A stretch of 64,000 nt of DNA from Methylorubrum populi (GCF_002355515.1 NZ_AP014809.1:2318501-2382500), one strand, 5' to 3'. Positions 26,733-36,068 are shown, counted from the stretch's first letter. Notes: generated from the sequence alone by a model not told the origin. Program-made: numbers and translations.

Positions 26733-27206
26733 ATGCGTCCCGAATTGGCAGACCCCTTTCCCGATGCGCTGCGCCTGAGGCGCGCGATCCGTGCCGCGAG
26801 GGAGCTCTACACCCGGCACGAGGCGGGGCAGCCGACCCGCGAGGCGCTGGAGGCCTTTTCCCGGCTCGTGGGCGTGACGGTCGGCGCCGCCGATCTCGAC
26901 GGGGCCTTCGGATCGGTCGATCCGGACACCTTCGCCAAGCGGCACCTGCTCTCGCCCGACCGCGTCCACGGCGATCTCGACCGGGACGAGATGGTGGAAC
27001 TGGTCGAGCGGATCATGGCCGCGGAGGGCGGGGAGTTCGAGCTGGAATACTGGCTCGCTTGCGTCGCCCGCAGCAGCGGCAATCCCGACATCTCCGCGCT
27101 CATCTTCTCTCGGGCAGGCGAATCGGCCGGCGCGGACGAGATCGTCGCCCGGGCGATCCGGGATTCGGGGGCAGCCGTCATCGCTCTCCCGCCCCCGCGC
27201 GGCTGA
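26733..27206 (+). CDS. Hypothetical protein (157 aa) upstream of hdaA
   Basis: The protein starts MRPELADPFPDALRLRRAIR and is mostly helical and acidic. EMVELVERIMAAEGGEFELE and the segment YWLACVARSSGNPDISALIF are its most distinctive parts. There is no signal peptide or membrane segment. It lies 52 bp after the PerM-like gene and 49 bp before hdaA on the same strand, so a shared transcript is likely. I recognise no family. Confidence 0.65.
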   Translation: MRPELADPFPDALRLRRAIRAARELYTRHEAGQPTREALEAFSRLVGVTVGAADLDGAFGSVDPDTFAKRHLLSPDRVHGDLDRDEMVELVERIMAAEGGEFELEYWLACVARSSGNPDISALIFSRAGESAGADEIVARAIRDSGAAVIALPPPRG

Positions 27207-27255
27207 GGCGCCGCTTCCCGTCGATCCGCAAGGACGCGGCCGTGCCTCCCCGTGT

Positions 27256-28050
27256 ATGCTGAGCCCCATGCGCGACACCGCTCCCCCCAAGCAGCTCGCC
27301 TTCGACCTGCCGCTCGATCCCCGCTACGGCGCCGAGGATTTCCTGGTCAGCCCCTCCAACGAGGAGGCCTATGCCCTGATCGAGGCTTGGCCCGACTGGC
27401 CGGACACCGTGTTCCTGCTGCGCGGCCCGCCCGGCAGCGGCAAGAGCCATCTCGCCTCGATCTGGGCGACGCGGGCGCAAGCCTGGACGGTCCCGGCCGC
27501 GGACGTCTCGATGGAGCAGGTCTCCCACCTGATCTCCAACGGTGCCCTCGTGGTCGAGGACGTCGACCGTGAGGCGGCCCGCGACGAGGCGGCCCTGTTC
27601 CACCTGCTCAATCTCGCGCGCGAACGGCGCTTTCCTGTGCTGCTCACGGCCTGCGGGCCGGTGGACGGCTTCGGCCTGCGGGTCGCCGACCTGCGCTCGC
27701 GGCTGCGGCTCGCCCCCGGTGCCGAGATCGGCCCGCCCGACGATGCGCTGCTGAAGGCGGTCATCGTCAAGCTGTTCGCCGACCGGCAGCTCGGGATCGA
27801 CACCTCGGTGGTCGACGCTCTGGCCCTGCGGATCGACCGCTCGCTCGCCCGCGTCCGCGAGGTCGTGGCCGAACTCGATCGCGACGCGCTCGGCCGCCGC
27901 CGCCGCATCACCCGGCCGCTGGCGCTCGCCGTCCTCGAACGGATGGAGGCGGATGACGGACGGGCGGGGACCGGTGAGGACGACCGGGACGAGGAGGGCC
28001 CGGATGGGGAAGACCGAGGCGCGGACCCGTTGGACGGAGGCGCCGTGTGA
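27256..28050 (+). CDS. hdaA: DnaA regulatory inactivator (HdaA), DnaA-like AAA+ ATPase
   Basis: HdaA works with the replication sliding clamp to convert DnaA-ATP to DnaA-ADP and so limits initiation. The protein has 264 residues. The N-terminus carries a clamp-binding peptide, KQLAFDLPL (residues 12-20), then a Walker A RGPPGSGKSH (Lys63) and a Walker B-like LVVEDVD. The C-terminal AAA lid contains DRSLARVREVVAELDR with the sensor Arg. It lacks the DnaA DNA-binding domain, as expected. The last 40 residues are an acidic tail (RAGTGEDDRDEEGPDGEDRG) not usual for the family. A second ATG at 27268 is possible. ppk1 follows. Confidence 0.92.
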   Translation: MLSPMRDTAPPKQLAFDLPLDPRYGAEDFLVSPSNEEAYALIEAWPDWPDTVFLLRGPPGSGKSHLASIWATRAQAWTVPAADVSMEQVSHLISNGALVVEDVDREAARDEAALFHLLNLARERRFPVLLTACGPVDGFGLRVADLRSRLRLAPGAEIGPPDDALLKAVIVKLFADRQLGIDTSVVDALALRIDRSLARVREVVAELDRDALGRRRRITRPLALAVLERMEADDGRAGTGEDDRDEEGPDGEDRGADPLDGGAV

Positions 28051-28061
28051 GGCCCGGGCGA

Positions 28062-28101
28062 TTGTCACGAAACCGTCAAACAGGTTCGATGACCCTATGT
28101 T
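28062..28101 (+). promoter_or_regulatory. Candidate Pho box and -10 for ppk1
   Basis: TTGTCAC-GAAA-CCGTCAA (28062-28079) forms two 7-bp direct repeats with 11-bp periodicity, the arrangement of PhoB boxes (CTGTCAT/C repeats). A -10-like TATGTT lies at 28096-28101, 16 bp downstream, so the box would replace a -35 as usual for PhoB-activated promoters. Confidence 0.55.
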
Positions 28102-28243
28102 AGGGAGCCGCGCCGGAACGACGCGTTCCCGGGCCGAGGCGGGTGTCGCTTCGTCGGGCGGGCGCGCCACACTGCATGGATCGGAGCCGTTCCCGACCGC
28201 ATTGTGATCGGGAAGGCCTGCGAGGCGGAAGGGAGTCAGGGCG

Positions 28244-30610
28244 TTGTCGGAAGTGGAGTCGGATGCCGTCGCCCGGGACGCGGAGACCGTCGAGGCCGAG
28301 GAGACGAGTCTCGCCACCGAGCGGGGCGTGCGCAGCGAGTCGGCCCGCGCCCGCACCGCCCGCGCCGCCCGCATCCTCGCCGCGGAGAAGGCCGCCGAGA
28401 AGCCGGCCGAGCCCGATGTCCGGACCGAGGGCGCCGCGGCCGAGGCCGCTCGCGAGCCGGTGCTGGAGGCCGGGCGCTCCCTGCGTCACTCCCCCGAGCG
28501 CTTCGTGAACCGCGAGCTGTCCTGGCTCCAGTTCAACCGCCGGGTTCTGGAGGAATCCGCCAACCCGAACCACCCGCTGCTTGAGCAGCTCCGCTTCCTC
28601 TCGATCTCGGCGAACAATCTCGACGAGTTCTTCATGGTCCGCGTCGCCGGCCTGCACGATCAGGTCCGCGCCGGCCTCGTCGTTCCCTCGCAGGACGGCT
28701 TGACTCCCTCCGAGCAGCTCGCGCGCATCGGCAACGAGGTCTCGCGGCTGGCCCTTGACCAGCAGGAGCGCTGGCGGGCGCTGCGGGAGGAGCTGAACGC
28801 CAGTGGCATCCATCTGGCCGATCCGTCCGAGCTGTCGGACGAGCACCTCGCCTGGCTCGACGACTACTTCCTGTCCTACATCTTCCCGGTGCTGACGCCG
28901 CTCGCCATCGACCCGGCGCACCCTTTCCCGTTCATCCCCAATCTCGGCTTCACCGTCGCGCTGATGATGGTTCGGCCGCGCGACGGGCGCACCCTGCGTG
29001 CCCTGATCCGCCTGCCGTCCCTGCTCGACCGCTTCGTCCGCCTGCCCGACGTGGCCGGCGACGGCACCGCCCGTTTCATCGCCATCGAGCAGGTGATCGC
29101 GAAATACGCGAGCCGGCTCTTCCCCGGCTACTCGCTGAAGGGGCAGGGCGCCTTCCGCGTGGTGCGCGATTCCGATCTGGAGATCGAGGAGGAGGCGGAG
29201 GACCTCGTCCTGCACTTCGAATCGGCGATCAAGCGCCGCCGCCGCGGCGTCGTCATCCGCCTCGAGATCGAGGCGGGCATGACGGAGGAGCTGCGCGCCT
29301 TCGTCGCCGACGAGCTGGAGATTGCCCCCGATTCGGTCTTCGTGGTCGAAGGGATGCTCGCGCTCAACGAGCTGTCGCAGATCGTCGGGATCGACCGGCC
29401 GGACCTCAAGTTCAAGCCCTACAATCCGCGCTTCCCCGAGCGGATCCGCGAGTCGGGCGGCGACGTCTTCGCTGCGATCCGACAGAAGGACTTCATCGTC
29501 CACCACCCCTACGAGTCGTTCGATTCGGTGGTGCAGTTCTTAGGCCAGGCTGCCCGCGACCCGAACGTGGTGGCAATCAAGCAGACGCTCTACCGCACCT
29601 CCTCGAACTCGCCGATCGTCGCCGCCCTGGCGGAAGCCGCCGAGGCCGGCAAGTCGGTCACCGCGCTGGTCGAGTTGAAGGCCCGCTTCGACGAGGAGGC
29701 CAATATCCGTTGGGCGCGCAACCTCGAGAAGGCGGGCGCGCAGGTGGTGTTCGGCTTCGTCGAGCTGAAGACCCACGCCAAGCTGTCGATGGTGGTCCGC
29801 CGGGAGGGCGACCGCCTCGTGACCTACTGCCATCTCGGCACCGGCAACTATCACCCGATCACCGCGCGGATCTACACCGACCTCTCCTTCTTCACCGCCG
29901 ACCCGGCCATCGCCCGGGACGTCTCGCGCATCTTCAACTTCGTGACCGGCTACGCCGAGCCGGCGGAGCTGGAGCGCATGGCGGTCTCGCCTCTGACCCT
30001 GAAGCCGCGCCTGCTCCAGCACATCGAGGAGGAGATCGCTCACGCCAAGGCCGGACGCCCGGCGGCGATCTGGATCAAGTGCAACTCGCTGGTCGACCCG
30101 CAGATCATCGACGCGCTCTACGACGCGAGCCAGGAGGGCGTGCAGATCGACTGCATCGTGCGCGGCATCTGCTGCCTGCGGCCGGGCATTCCGGGCCTGT
30201 CCGATACGATCCGGGTCAAGTCGATCGTCGGGCGCTTCCTCGAGCACGAGCGCGTCTACGCCTTCGGCAACGGCGCCGGGCTGCCGCATCCCAAGGCCAC
30301 CGTCTACATCTCCTCGGCCGACCTGATGCAGCGCAACCTCGACCGGCGCGTCGAGGCGCTCCTGCCGATCACGAACCCGACTGTGCATCAGCAGGTGCTC
30401 GACCAGATCATGCTGGCCAATCTCCTCGACAACCGGCAGAGCTGGCGTGTACTGGCATCGGGTGCCAGCGAGCGGATCACCCCCGCGGAAGGGGAGGAGC
30501 CGTTCAATGCGCACAAGTATTTCATGACGAATCCGAGCCTGTCCGGGCGCGGCAAGTCGTCGAAGAAGTCGAGCCCGCGGGCGCTCAGCCGCCGCGCCCA
30601 GCGGTCCTGA
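28244..30610 (+). CDS. ppk1: Polyphosphate kinase 1
   Basis: Ppk1 reversibly polymerises the gamma-phosphate of ATP into polyphosphate. The protein has 788 residues from a TTG at 28244 with GGAG 9 bp upstream. The two active-site histidines are His511 ([11 protein letters not shown]) and His668 ([11 protein letters not shown]), 157 residues apart, the same spacing as His435 and His592 of the E. coli enzyme. The N-terminal domain opens at about residue 86 with [20 protein letters not shown]. The first about 80 residues are an Ala/Glu/Arg-rich extension absent from E. coli Ppk. ppx follows on the same strand after two hairpins. The upstream Pho box suggests phosphate control. Confidence 0.97.
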   Translation: MSEVESDAVARDAETVEAEETSLATERGVRSESARARTARAARILAAEKAAEKPAEPDVRTEGAAAEAAREPVLEAGRSLRHSPERFVNRELSWLQFNRRVLEESANPNHPLLEQLRFLSISANNLDEFFMVRVAGLHDQVRAGLVVPSQDGLTPSEQLARIGNEVSRLALDQQERWRALREELNASGIHLADPSELSDEHLAWLDDYFLSYIFPVLTPLAIDPAHPFPFIPNLGFTVALMMVRPRDGRTLRALIRLPSLLDRFVRLPDVAGDGTARFIAIEQVIAKYASRLFPGYSLKGQGAFRVVRDSDLEIEEEAEDLVLHFESAIKRRRRGVVIRLEIEAGMTEELRAFVADELEIAPDSVFVVEGMLALNELSQIVGIDRPDLKFKPYNPRFPERIRESGGDVFAAIRQKDFIVHHPYESFDSVVQFLGQAARDPNVVAIKQTLYRTSSNSPIVAALAEAAEAGKSVTALVELKARFDEEANIRWARNLEKAGAQVVFGFVELKTHAKLSMVVRREGDRLVTYCHLGTGNYHPITARIYTDLSFFTADPAIARDVSRIFNFVTGYAEPAELERMAVSPLTLKPRLLQHIEEEIAHAKAGRPAAIWIKCNSLVDPQIIDALYDASQEGVQIDCIVRGICCLRPGIPGLSDTIRVKSIVGRFLEHERVYAFGNGAGLPHPKATVYISSADLMQRNLDRRVEALLPITNPTVHQQVLDQIMLANLLDNRQSWRVLASGASERITPAEGEEPFNAHKYFMTNPSLSGRGKSSKKSSPRALSRRAQRS

Positions 30611-30612
30611 TC

Positions 30613-30666
30613 GCGGGGCCGGTGTTTCGGCCCCGCTTCATCGTGAGCGCCCCGTCCGCGGGGCGC
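30613..30666 (+). terminator. Tandem hairpins between ppk1 and ppx
   Basis: A 9-bp stem (30613-30621 with 30628-30636) begins two bases after the ppk1 stop; an 8-bp stem (30647-30654 with 30659-30666, loop TCCG) follows. Neither has a U-run. They may terminate or dampen reading into ppx. Confidence 0.5.
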
Positions 30667-30686
30667 CTCCCTGACACGGGGGCTGC

Positions 30687-32240
30687 ATGGGTCCGACACG
30701 TCCTCACCTGACGCTCGCCCACTCCGCCGAACGCCCGGCTCCGATGATCACTGGCATGACGTTCGAACCCGTCGCGATCATCGATATCGGCTCGAATTCC
30801 GTGCGGCTCGTCGCCTATGACGGGCTTCAGCGCGCCCCGACGCCGCTCTACAACGAGAAGGTTCTGTGCGGTCTCGGCCGCAGCGTCTTCTCCACCGGCC
30901 GCCTCAACGAGGATTCGGTGCAGCGGGCGCTGACCGCGCTCCGCCGCTTCCGCGTCCTGTGCGACACGATGCGGATCTCGCGCATCTTCGTCCTGGCCAC
31001 CGCCGCCGCGCGGGATGCCGCCAACGGCCCGGCCTTCCTGGAGGCGGCGGGCGCGGCGCTGGGCCAGGAGATCCAGCTCCTCTCCGGCCGGCGCGAGGCG
31101 GAGCTGTCGGCGCTCGGCGTCGTCTCCGGCTTCTACGCCCCGGACGGCGTGGTGGGCGACCTCGGCGGCGGCTCGCTCGAACTCGTCGACGTCAAGGGCA
31201 CCACGGTCGGGCAGGGCGTGACCATGCCCCTCGGCGGGCTGGCGCTCCAGGATCTCTCCGAAGGCTCCCTCAAGAAGGCGCGCAAGGTCGCCCGGGAGCA
31301 TCTGAAGAAGGCCGAGCCGCAGCTCGACACCCTGCGCGGGCGCAGCTTCTACGCCGTCGGCGGCACGTGGCGGGCGCTCGCCCGCCTGCATCAGGCCGCC
31401 CGGCAATACCCGCTCCACGTCATGCACGGCTACACGGTCGAGCCCTCCGACGAACTGAGCTTCCTCGAAATGGTCGAGCAGACCGATGCCGCGACCCTGC
31501 AGGAGGTCGAGAGCATCTCCGAGGCGCGCCGGCCGCTTCTGGCCTTCGGTGCGGTGGTGCTCGAAGAGATCATCCGGCTGGGCCGCCCCCGCGAGATCGC
31601 GATTTCCGCCTTCGGCGTGCGCGAGGGGCTGCTGTTCGAGCAACTCGACCGCGAGACCCGCCTCACCGACCCGCTGATCGTCTCGGCCCAGGAGCTGAAC
31701 CTGCAGCGCGCCCGCTCGCCCGATCACGGCGCGGAGCTGCGCGACTGGACCGACCATTTCGTCACCACCCTCGACGGCCCCGAGACCGCGGGCGAGCGCC
31801 GCTTGCGCCACGCGGCCTGCCTGCTCTCCGACATCGGCTGGCGGGCGCATCCCGATTACCGCGGCGAGCAGAGCCTCAACGTGCTCGCCAACGCCGCCTT
31901 CGCCGGCATCGACCATCCCGGCCGCGCCTACCTCGCGCTGTCGGGCTATTTCCGCCACGAGGGCGTCGCGCCGGAAAAGGCGAGTCCGACCCTGCGCGCG
32001 CTCGCCGGCCCGCGTCTGTTCGACCGTGCCCGCCTCGTCGGCGCGCTGATGCGCGTCGCCTTCCCGATCTCGGCCGGCATGGCCGGGCCGCTCAAGCGGA
32101 TGCCGGTCACGGTGGAGGATGGGAAGGTGGTGCTGCGCCTGCCCGCAGAATGGGCCGACCTCAACGGCGAGCGTCTGCTGAGCCGCGTGCGCGGACTGGG
32201 CCGCGTGGTCGGCCTCGACGGACGGGTCGAGGTCGTCTGA
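30687..32240 (+). CDS. ppx: Exopolyphosphatase (Ppx/GppA family)
   Basis: Ppx releases phosphate from the ends of polyphosphate; family members also hydrolyse pppGpp. The protein has up to 517 residues. The ASKHA ATPase fold is seen in IIDIGSNSVRLVAYDG near residue 30, the middle motif GVVGDLGGGSLELVDV with catalytic Glu, and AVGGTWRALARLH. The C-terminal part has an HD-type helical domain (LRHAACLLSDIGWRAHPDY, YLALSGYFRHEG). The start at 30687 follows GGGGG; ATGs at 30744 and 30756 would still keep the domain intact. With ppk1 it forms the classical polyphosphate pair. Confidence 0.94.
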   Translation: MGPTRPHLTLAHSAERPAPMITGMTFEPVAIIDIGSNSVRLVAYDGLQRAPTPLYNEKVLCGLGRSVFSTGRLNEDSVQRALTALRRFRVLCDTMRISRIFVLATAAARDAANGPAFLEAAGAALGQEIQLLSGRREAELSALGVVSGFYAPDGVVGDLGGGSLELVDVKGTTVGQGVTMPLGGLALQDLSEGSLKKARKVAREHLKKAEPQLDTLRGRSFYAVGGTWRALARLHQAARQYPLHVMHGYTVEPSDELSFLEMVEQTDAATLQEVESISEARRPLLAFGAVVLEEIIRLGRPREIAISAFGVREGLLFEQLDRETRLTDPLIVSAQELNLQRARSPDHGAELRDWTDHFVTTLDGPETAGERRLRHAACLLSDIGWRAHPDYRGEQSLNVLANAAFAGIDHPGRAYLALSGYFRHEGVAPEKASPTLRALAGPRLFDRARLVGALMRVAFPISAGMAGPLKRMPVTVEDGKVVLRLPAEWADLNGERLLSRVRGLGRVVGLDGRVEVV

Positions 32241-32261
32241 CCTTCGAGCCGGGGAACCGCC

Positions 32262-33458
32262 TCAATCCGGTTTCCCGGCTTTCGGCCCGTCATCCTCGCG
32301 GATGCCTCCGGGGGTGTCTTCGACGGGATCTTCGGCGGGGCTTTGGGGGAGTGGATCGACGAGGCCGGTCAGCGCCCCGCGTTCGAGCAAGGTCTCGCTG
32401 TCGACCTCGTACATCCCTTCGTGGCCGCGCCGGTTGGCTTCCGCGATGATCTCCGGCGGCACGCCGCGGCGCTTGAGGAAGTCGTCGCCGAGCCTGTCCG
32501 CGACCGCGAGAGCGAGATTGAAGCCGAACAGGCTTCCGCGCTTCTCCTCCGCATCGACGATCGAGAGGGCGTGGAAGCCGATACGCATGTCCCGGTCGGC
32601 GAGGCGGTGGGTTCCCGCCATCAGCACGAGGGTGCAGGCACTCTCGCAGGTCTGGCGCGCGATCACGGTGGCACCGGGCCGCTTCTCGAGCACCGCCGCG
32701 ACGCCGAGCGCCTCGGTGACTAGGCCGCCACCGCTGTTGATCTCAATTCGAACGGGATCAGGAAACGACGCGAGAGCCCCGAGCACGGCCTTTTCGAAGC
32801 CGAACCCGACATCGCCGTCGATGACGATGCGGTCGGGCGCGGTCGCGCGTGTGACCGTGAACGACCAACCGGCGACATCGACGAGATCGTCCGGGACGAC
32901 GGCGGTGAAAATGCCCTGCAGCACCGTGAGCAGACAGCCGATCCCGACGAGGCCGACCGATGCCATGCGCAGGGCGCGCCGCCGGCCGGGCCGCCGCCTC
33001 AGACGCATCGCGCAGCGTCGAGCACTCCAAGCGGCGGCGATGGTGAGCGCGCCCATGGCCACGGCGAGCCCGGCATAGGCGGCGCGCAGCACCGGCAGCG
33101 AGGGCAGATCCGCCACGTCCCACAGAAGCACGCCGCAGACGGGCAGGATCACCGCTGCTGCCGCTGCGACGAAGGCCACCAGCGTGAAGAGGAAGGCCCC
33201 GAGCGGGGGGCGCGGCCCGCCTGCGGGCCCGTCGGGGAAGCGATCGTCGAAGGAACCCCAGCCGGGGACGCCCGGAGACCAGATGGGATCGGAGAGGCGC
33301 ACGCGGCCCTTCGCGAGATCGGCCCGCATCTCCGCTTCGCCGAAGGGGCCTCGCACCCGCCCGAAGCGGTCGAGCCGCCACCAGGGCGACGCGTCCGGCC
33401 TCCCGACCGGCCTCGCCGTGCCGGGCTCGTCGGGCGCTGTTGCGCGAGAGTCCGTCAT
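32262..33458 (-). CDS. Membrane protein with GYF_2-like domain and ClpP-like serine protease domain
   Basis: The protein of 398 residues has three parts. Residues 25-75 resemble a GYF_2 domain (WWRLDRFGRVRGPFGEAEM, then DPIWSPGVPGWGSF). Three transmembrane segments follow (about 86-112, 124-144, 165-187). Residues 196-370 are a ClpP/SppA-like fold of the periplasmic COG3904 type, with INSGGGLVTEALGVA, candidate nucleophile Ser273 in TCESACTLVLMAG, and His296 in RIGFHALSI. The active site would be at the membrane or periplasm. The start codon overlaps the RDD gene stop by 4 bp (ATGA), so the two are coupled. The substrate is unknown. Confidence 0.85.
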   Translation of the reverse strand: MTDSRATAPDEPGTARPVGRPDASPWWRLDRFGRVRGPFGEAEMRADLAKGRVRLSDPIWSPGVPGWGSFDDRFPDGPAGGPRPPLGAFLFTLVAFVAAAAAVILPVCGVLLWDVADLPSLPVLRAAYAGLAVAMGALTIAAAWSARRCAMRLRRRPGRRRALRMASVGLVGIGCLLTVLQGIFTAVVPDDLVDVAGWSFTVTRATAPDRIVIDGDVGFGFEKAVLGALASFPDPVRIEINSGGGLVTEALGVAAVLEKRPGATVIARQTCESACTLVLMAGTHRLADRDMRIGFHALSIVDAEEKRGSLFGFNLALAVADRLGDDFLKRRGVPPEIIAEANRRGHEGMYEVDSETLLERGALTGLVDPLPQSPAEDPVEDTPGGIREDDGPKAGKPD

Positions 33459-34213
33459 ATCGCTGCGCCCAGCAAGGCAAGAAGGCCGAACAGAAGAAGC
33501 AACAGAACCAGGCCGGCGATGACGCCGCGCGGCGGGCGCCGGCTGTAGACGCGCAGGTCGAGCGCGCTGTCCCAGGCCGTCGTCCCGGTCGCCTTCAGCC
33601 GGCGGTAGGCGATGACGTTGGCGATCAGCGCGAGGACCAGCAGGCCCACCGCCTGTCCCTTCCACCAGATCTGCCCCTCGCGCCGCAGCGCCGTGCGCAG
33701 CGGAAGGCGCGCTTCCGGGGCACCGGGCGCAGCGACCCTGAGGCCGAACAGGTACTTGCCGAGGGTCGTGCCGAAGAGGGCCATGGCGATGGCGTCGAGG
33801 GGCACGACGAAGAGCGTCGCCAGGACGGCCTCCGGCAAGGGCTGCCACGCCACCACGTAGCGTTCGAGCACGTCCTTCGTTTCCGGAACCAGCTCCGGCA
33901 GGCCCAGGATCAGAGCCGCGCACAGACCGTCACCGACGACCGAGACGTCCACCAGCCGGGCGAAGAAGCGGCGCCACGGCCGCGGCGGCGTCTCGGACCA
34001 GTACTCTCCTGCGGACAGAGCGTCGGGATAGGGCGGCGGTTGCGCGAAAAGCTGCGGCACCGCCGATCCGGCCGTGCCCTCCTCGCAGCCGCCGCTGCGC
34101 CAGAGCGGCGTGTCGGCCGTCATCCGCCCTGTTCGCACGAGGCGGGGGAGATCGTCGTCCGCGACCGCCGCCGCGAGGCCCTCTTCGAGGCGCCCGATCC
34201 AGTGTGCCGTCAC
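33455..34213 (-). CDS. RDD family membrane protein with degenerate GYF_2-like N-terminus
   Basis: The 252-residue protein begins with MTAHWIGRLEEGLAAAVADD and LVRTGRMTADTPLWRSGG, a shortened match to the GYF_2 pattern. The RDD domain starts at PRPWRRFFARLVDVSVV (Arg86, Asp90), with transmembrane segments near 92-108, 128-150 and 188-203, the conserved GTTLGKYLFGLRV between helices, and a last C-terminal helix GVIAGLVLLLLLFGLLALLG. RDD proteins are small membrane proteins of mostly unknown role; some are Na+/H+ antiporters or partners of other membrane proteins. It is the first gene of a two-gene operon with the ClpP-like protein. Confidence 0.88.
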   Translation of the reverse strand: MTAHWIGRLEEGLAAAVADDDLPRLVRTGRMTADTPLWRSGGCEEGTAGSAVPQLFAQPPPYPDALSAGEYWSETPPRPWRRFFARLVDVSVVGDGLCAALILGLPELVPETKDVLERYVVAWQPLPEAVLATLFVVPLDAIAMALFGTTLGKYLFGLRVAAPGAPEARLPLRTALRREGQIWWKGQAVGLLVLALIANVIAYRRLKATGTTAWDSALDLRVYSRRPPRGVIAGLVLLLLLFGLLALLGAAI

Positions 34214-34491
34214 GGATCAGGCCTCTCGCCGCGAATCCGGAGACCGCCCTGCGGCACCGGTCGCGTCTTCGATCTGGAATCCGACATGGCCCGTCCCGTC
34301 GCTCCCCGACTTTCGGCGAAGCTTGATCGGCGGCATCCGTGCTTCGTCACGGGGCGGCCAAGGCAAACGCATCGGCGGAGCAAGTAGGCGCCGACATGCG
34401 GCCCGACAGGACGGCGCGCGCGAAGCGTCTTTCAATCCTTTGCTAATGTCGGGGTGAGCCCTCGACCGGCGCGGCCGGCTCAGTCCGGCAG

Positions 34492-34791
34492 TCAGCCCGA
34501 CAGGCGGGTATGCGCGATCGCGATTTCCCGCTCGGCATCGGCCATCAGGTAGGCGATGCGGGACCCGTCGAGATTGGCGTCGGTCAGGCGCTGGCGCAGC
34601 TCGGCCTCGTAGCTCTTCTGCTCGGCGCGCCGCGGGGGCGGCAACAGACGCAGCAGCATCGGGCTGGCGATTTCGCTGCGCACCAGGCCGCGGTGGTTGG
34701 CGAGCCGCCGCAGGCTGCTGGCGAGGTCTTCGAGTTTCGATTCCGGCAGGTATTGGCGGGCGGAAACGCGGGCTCTGCCGGCATGAGACAT
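34492..34791 (-). CDS. Small hypothetical basic protein (99 aa)
   Basis: The protein starts MSHAGRARVSARQYLPESKL and is helical and basic (SSLRRLANHRGLVRSEIA, LLPPPRRAEQKSYEAELRQR). AAAGG precedes the ATG at 34791 by 8 bp. No known family is recognised. It may be a DNA- or RNA-associated small protein on charge grounds only. The 278 bp between it and the RDD gene contain nothing I can name. Confidence 0.6.
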   Translation of the reverse strand: MSHAGRARVSARQYLPESKLEDLASSLRRLANHRGLVRSEIASPMLLRLLPPPRRAEQKSYEAELRQRLTDANLDGSRIAYLMADAEREIAIAHTRLSG

Positions 34792-35245
34792 GGAGCGACC
34801 TTTCTCGGACAACGTGCGAAAGATTGCCTGCGAGCGGTTTGTTTTCCCTTGAGAAAGACCGTTAACGGCGCTCCGGTTCGGCGTGCGAGGACCGGTGCTG
34901 TTCGGCCTGTGATGGGGAGGCAGAGAGGTGGGCCTTGCGCCGGGATCGCGGTTCCTGTTCCCCGCGCTCCCGACGCACCGGCAGCCGCTCGGCCCACTGA
35001 GCGTCACAGGAACGGCGCAGAGAACTGGTCCGCACCGCCCCGTCACTGCCGGCCCCGCCGCCACGCAGGCCCGAGAGGGCTCGCGAAACCGTCAGGCGCA
35101 TCGGCCGCGGGGAGGGCCGATGTAGAGGCCCGCGCCGCCGCGGGCAACCGCGCCGTGACGCCGCGATGCGCTCTGCGCATCGCGGGATCGGCCGGCCGTG
35201 CCCCGCGGCGTTAAAGCCGGGATCGAACCTGCTAGTCTGGATGGC
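34792..35245. other. Non-coding stretch before the toxin-antitoxin remnant
   Basis: These 454 bp separate a minus-strand small gene from the plus-strand antitoxin. They are GC-rich, and the reading frames through them lack ribosome-binding sites and any homology I can see. No tRNA, att-like repeat or terminator was found. Confidence 0.4.
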
Positions 35246-35542
35246 ATGACCGACAGGGCTGATCCGACCGACCCGGGAGGCACGCCGGCCCCTTCGTGGC
35301 CGCCGGCCGATGCGGGCGCCCGCTTCGGTGAACTTGTCCGGTGCGTCCGGAACGAGGGACCGCAGCACGTAACAGTCCCTGGGCAGGAGGAGGTCGTCGT
35401 CATCTCCGCCGAGGAGCTCCGCCGCCTCAAGGGGGAGGCGACGGGGGCGGCTCTGGTCGCAGCCTCTCCGGCTTCGCCCTGCCGAGATGTCGAGATCGAG
35501 CCGGAAGGTCTCCCCATGCCCGTCCGCGACCCAGTGCTGTGA
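35246..35542 (+). CDS. Type II antitoxin, Phd/YefM family
   Basis: The protein has 98 residues. The central part ARFGELVRCVRNEGPQHVTV, then GQEEVVVISAEELRRLKGE, is the Phd/YefM pattern of a small DNA-binding strand-helix that represses its own operon and neutralises a PIN or RelE toxin through a disordered tail. It carries an unusually long Pro-rich N-terminal extension (about 24 residues). Its stop overlaps the GTG of the vapC-like reading frame in the usual coupled way. The partner toxin is broken, so the antitoxin may now be an orphan. A longer start at 35198 is possible. Confidence 0.8.
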   Translation: MTDRADPTDPGGTPAPSWPPADAGARFGELVRCVRNEGPQHVTVPGQEEVVVISAEELRRLKGEATGAALVAASPASPCRDVEIEPEGLPMPVRDPVL

Positions 35543-35976
35543 CAGGTTGGCTGCTCGGTACGAACGTTCTCTCGGAGTTGCGCAGGGCTCGACCGGATCC
35601 GAACGTCGTCGCCTTTGAGTGCTCAACCGCTGGCCAGTTTGCACGTCAGCACGGTGAGCTTGGCCGAGATCCGGTTCGGCATCGAGCGACGGGATGATGA
35701 GGCGAAGCGGGCGGCCCTGAGGCGTGGCTGGCCTCGGAGGTCCGCCCGATGTTTCGCGACCGCATCCTTTCGGTCACCGAAGATGTCATGCTGCGCTGGC
35801 GGATGATCGTCGAAGAGGAACGGAAGATCCGCCACACCTTCTCGCAGCCCGACCTCATCATCGCCGCGACGGCGCTCGAGCATGGGCTGATGCTCGCGAC
35901 CGGCGACATCGAAGATGATCGGAAGACCGGCGCTGCCCCGGTTAATCCCTGGACTGGCGCCACCATCGCCGGATGA
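35539..35976 (+). pseudogene. Decayed VapC/FitB-like PIN-domain toxin (two frameshifts)
   Basis: A complete PIN-domain toxin can be read only by joining three frames. Frame 1 (from the GTG at 35539) gives VTGWLLGTNVLSELRRARPD. Frame 2 (from about 35615) gives LASLHVSTVSLAEIRFGIER and DDEAKRAALRRGW. Frame 3 (to 35976) gives MFRDRILSVTEDVMLRW, DLIIAATALEHGLMLATGD and VNPW. The first shift fits a 2-bp loss near 35614, the second a 1-bp loss of a G near 35722. The first catalytic aspartate of the usual LLDTN is a Gly as well (LLGTN). So the enzyme is dead by three independent changes. The antitoxin just upstream is intact. Confidence 0.85.
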
Positions 35977-36068
35977 TGTCTCGGAAGTCTGTCGAGTGGG
36001 GCTTCCGCGGCAGCCCGGGGCACTTCCCGGATATCGTATCCGAGACAATGCTCCGGCCTCTTGTTTTT

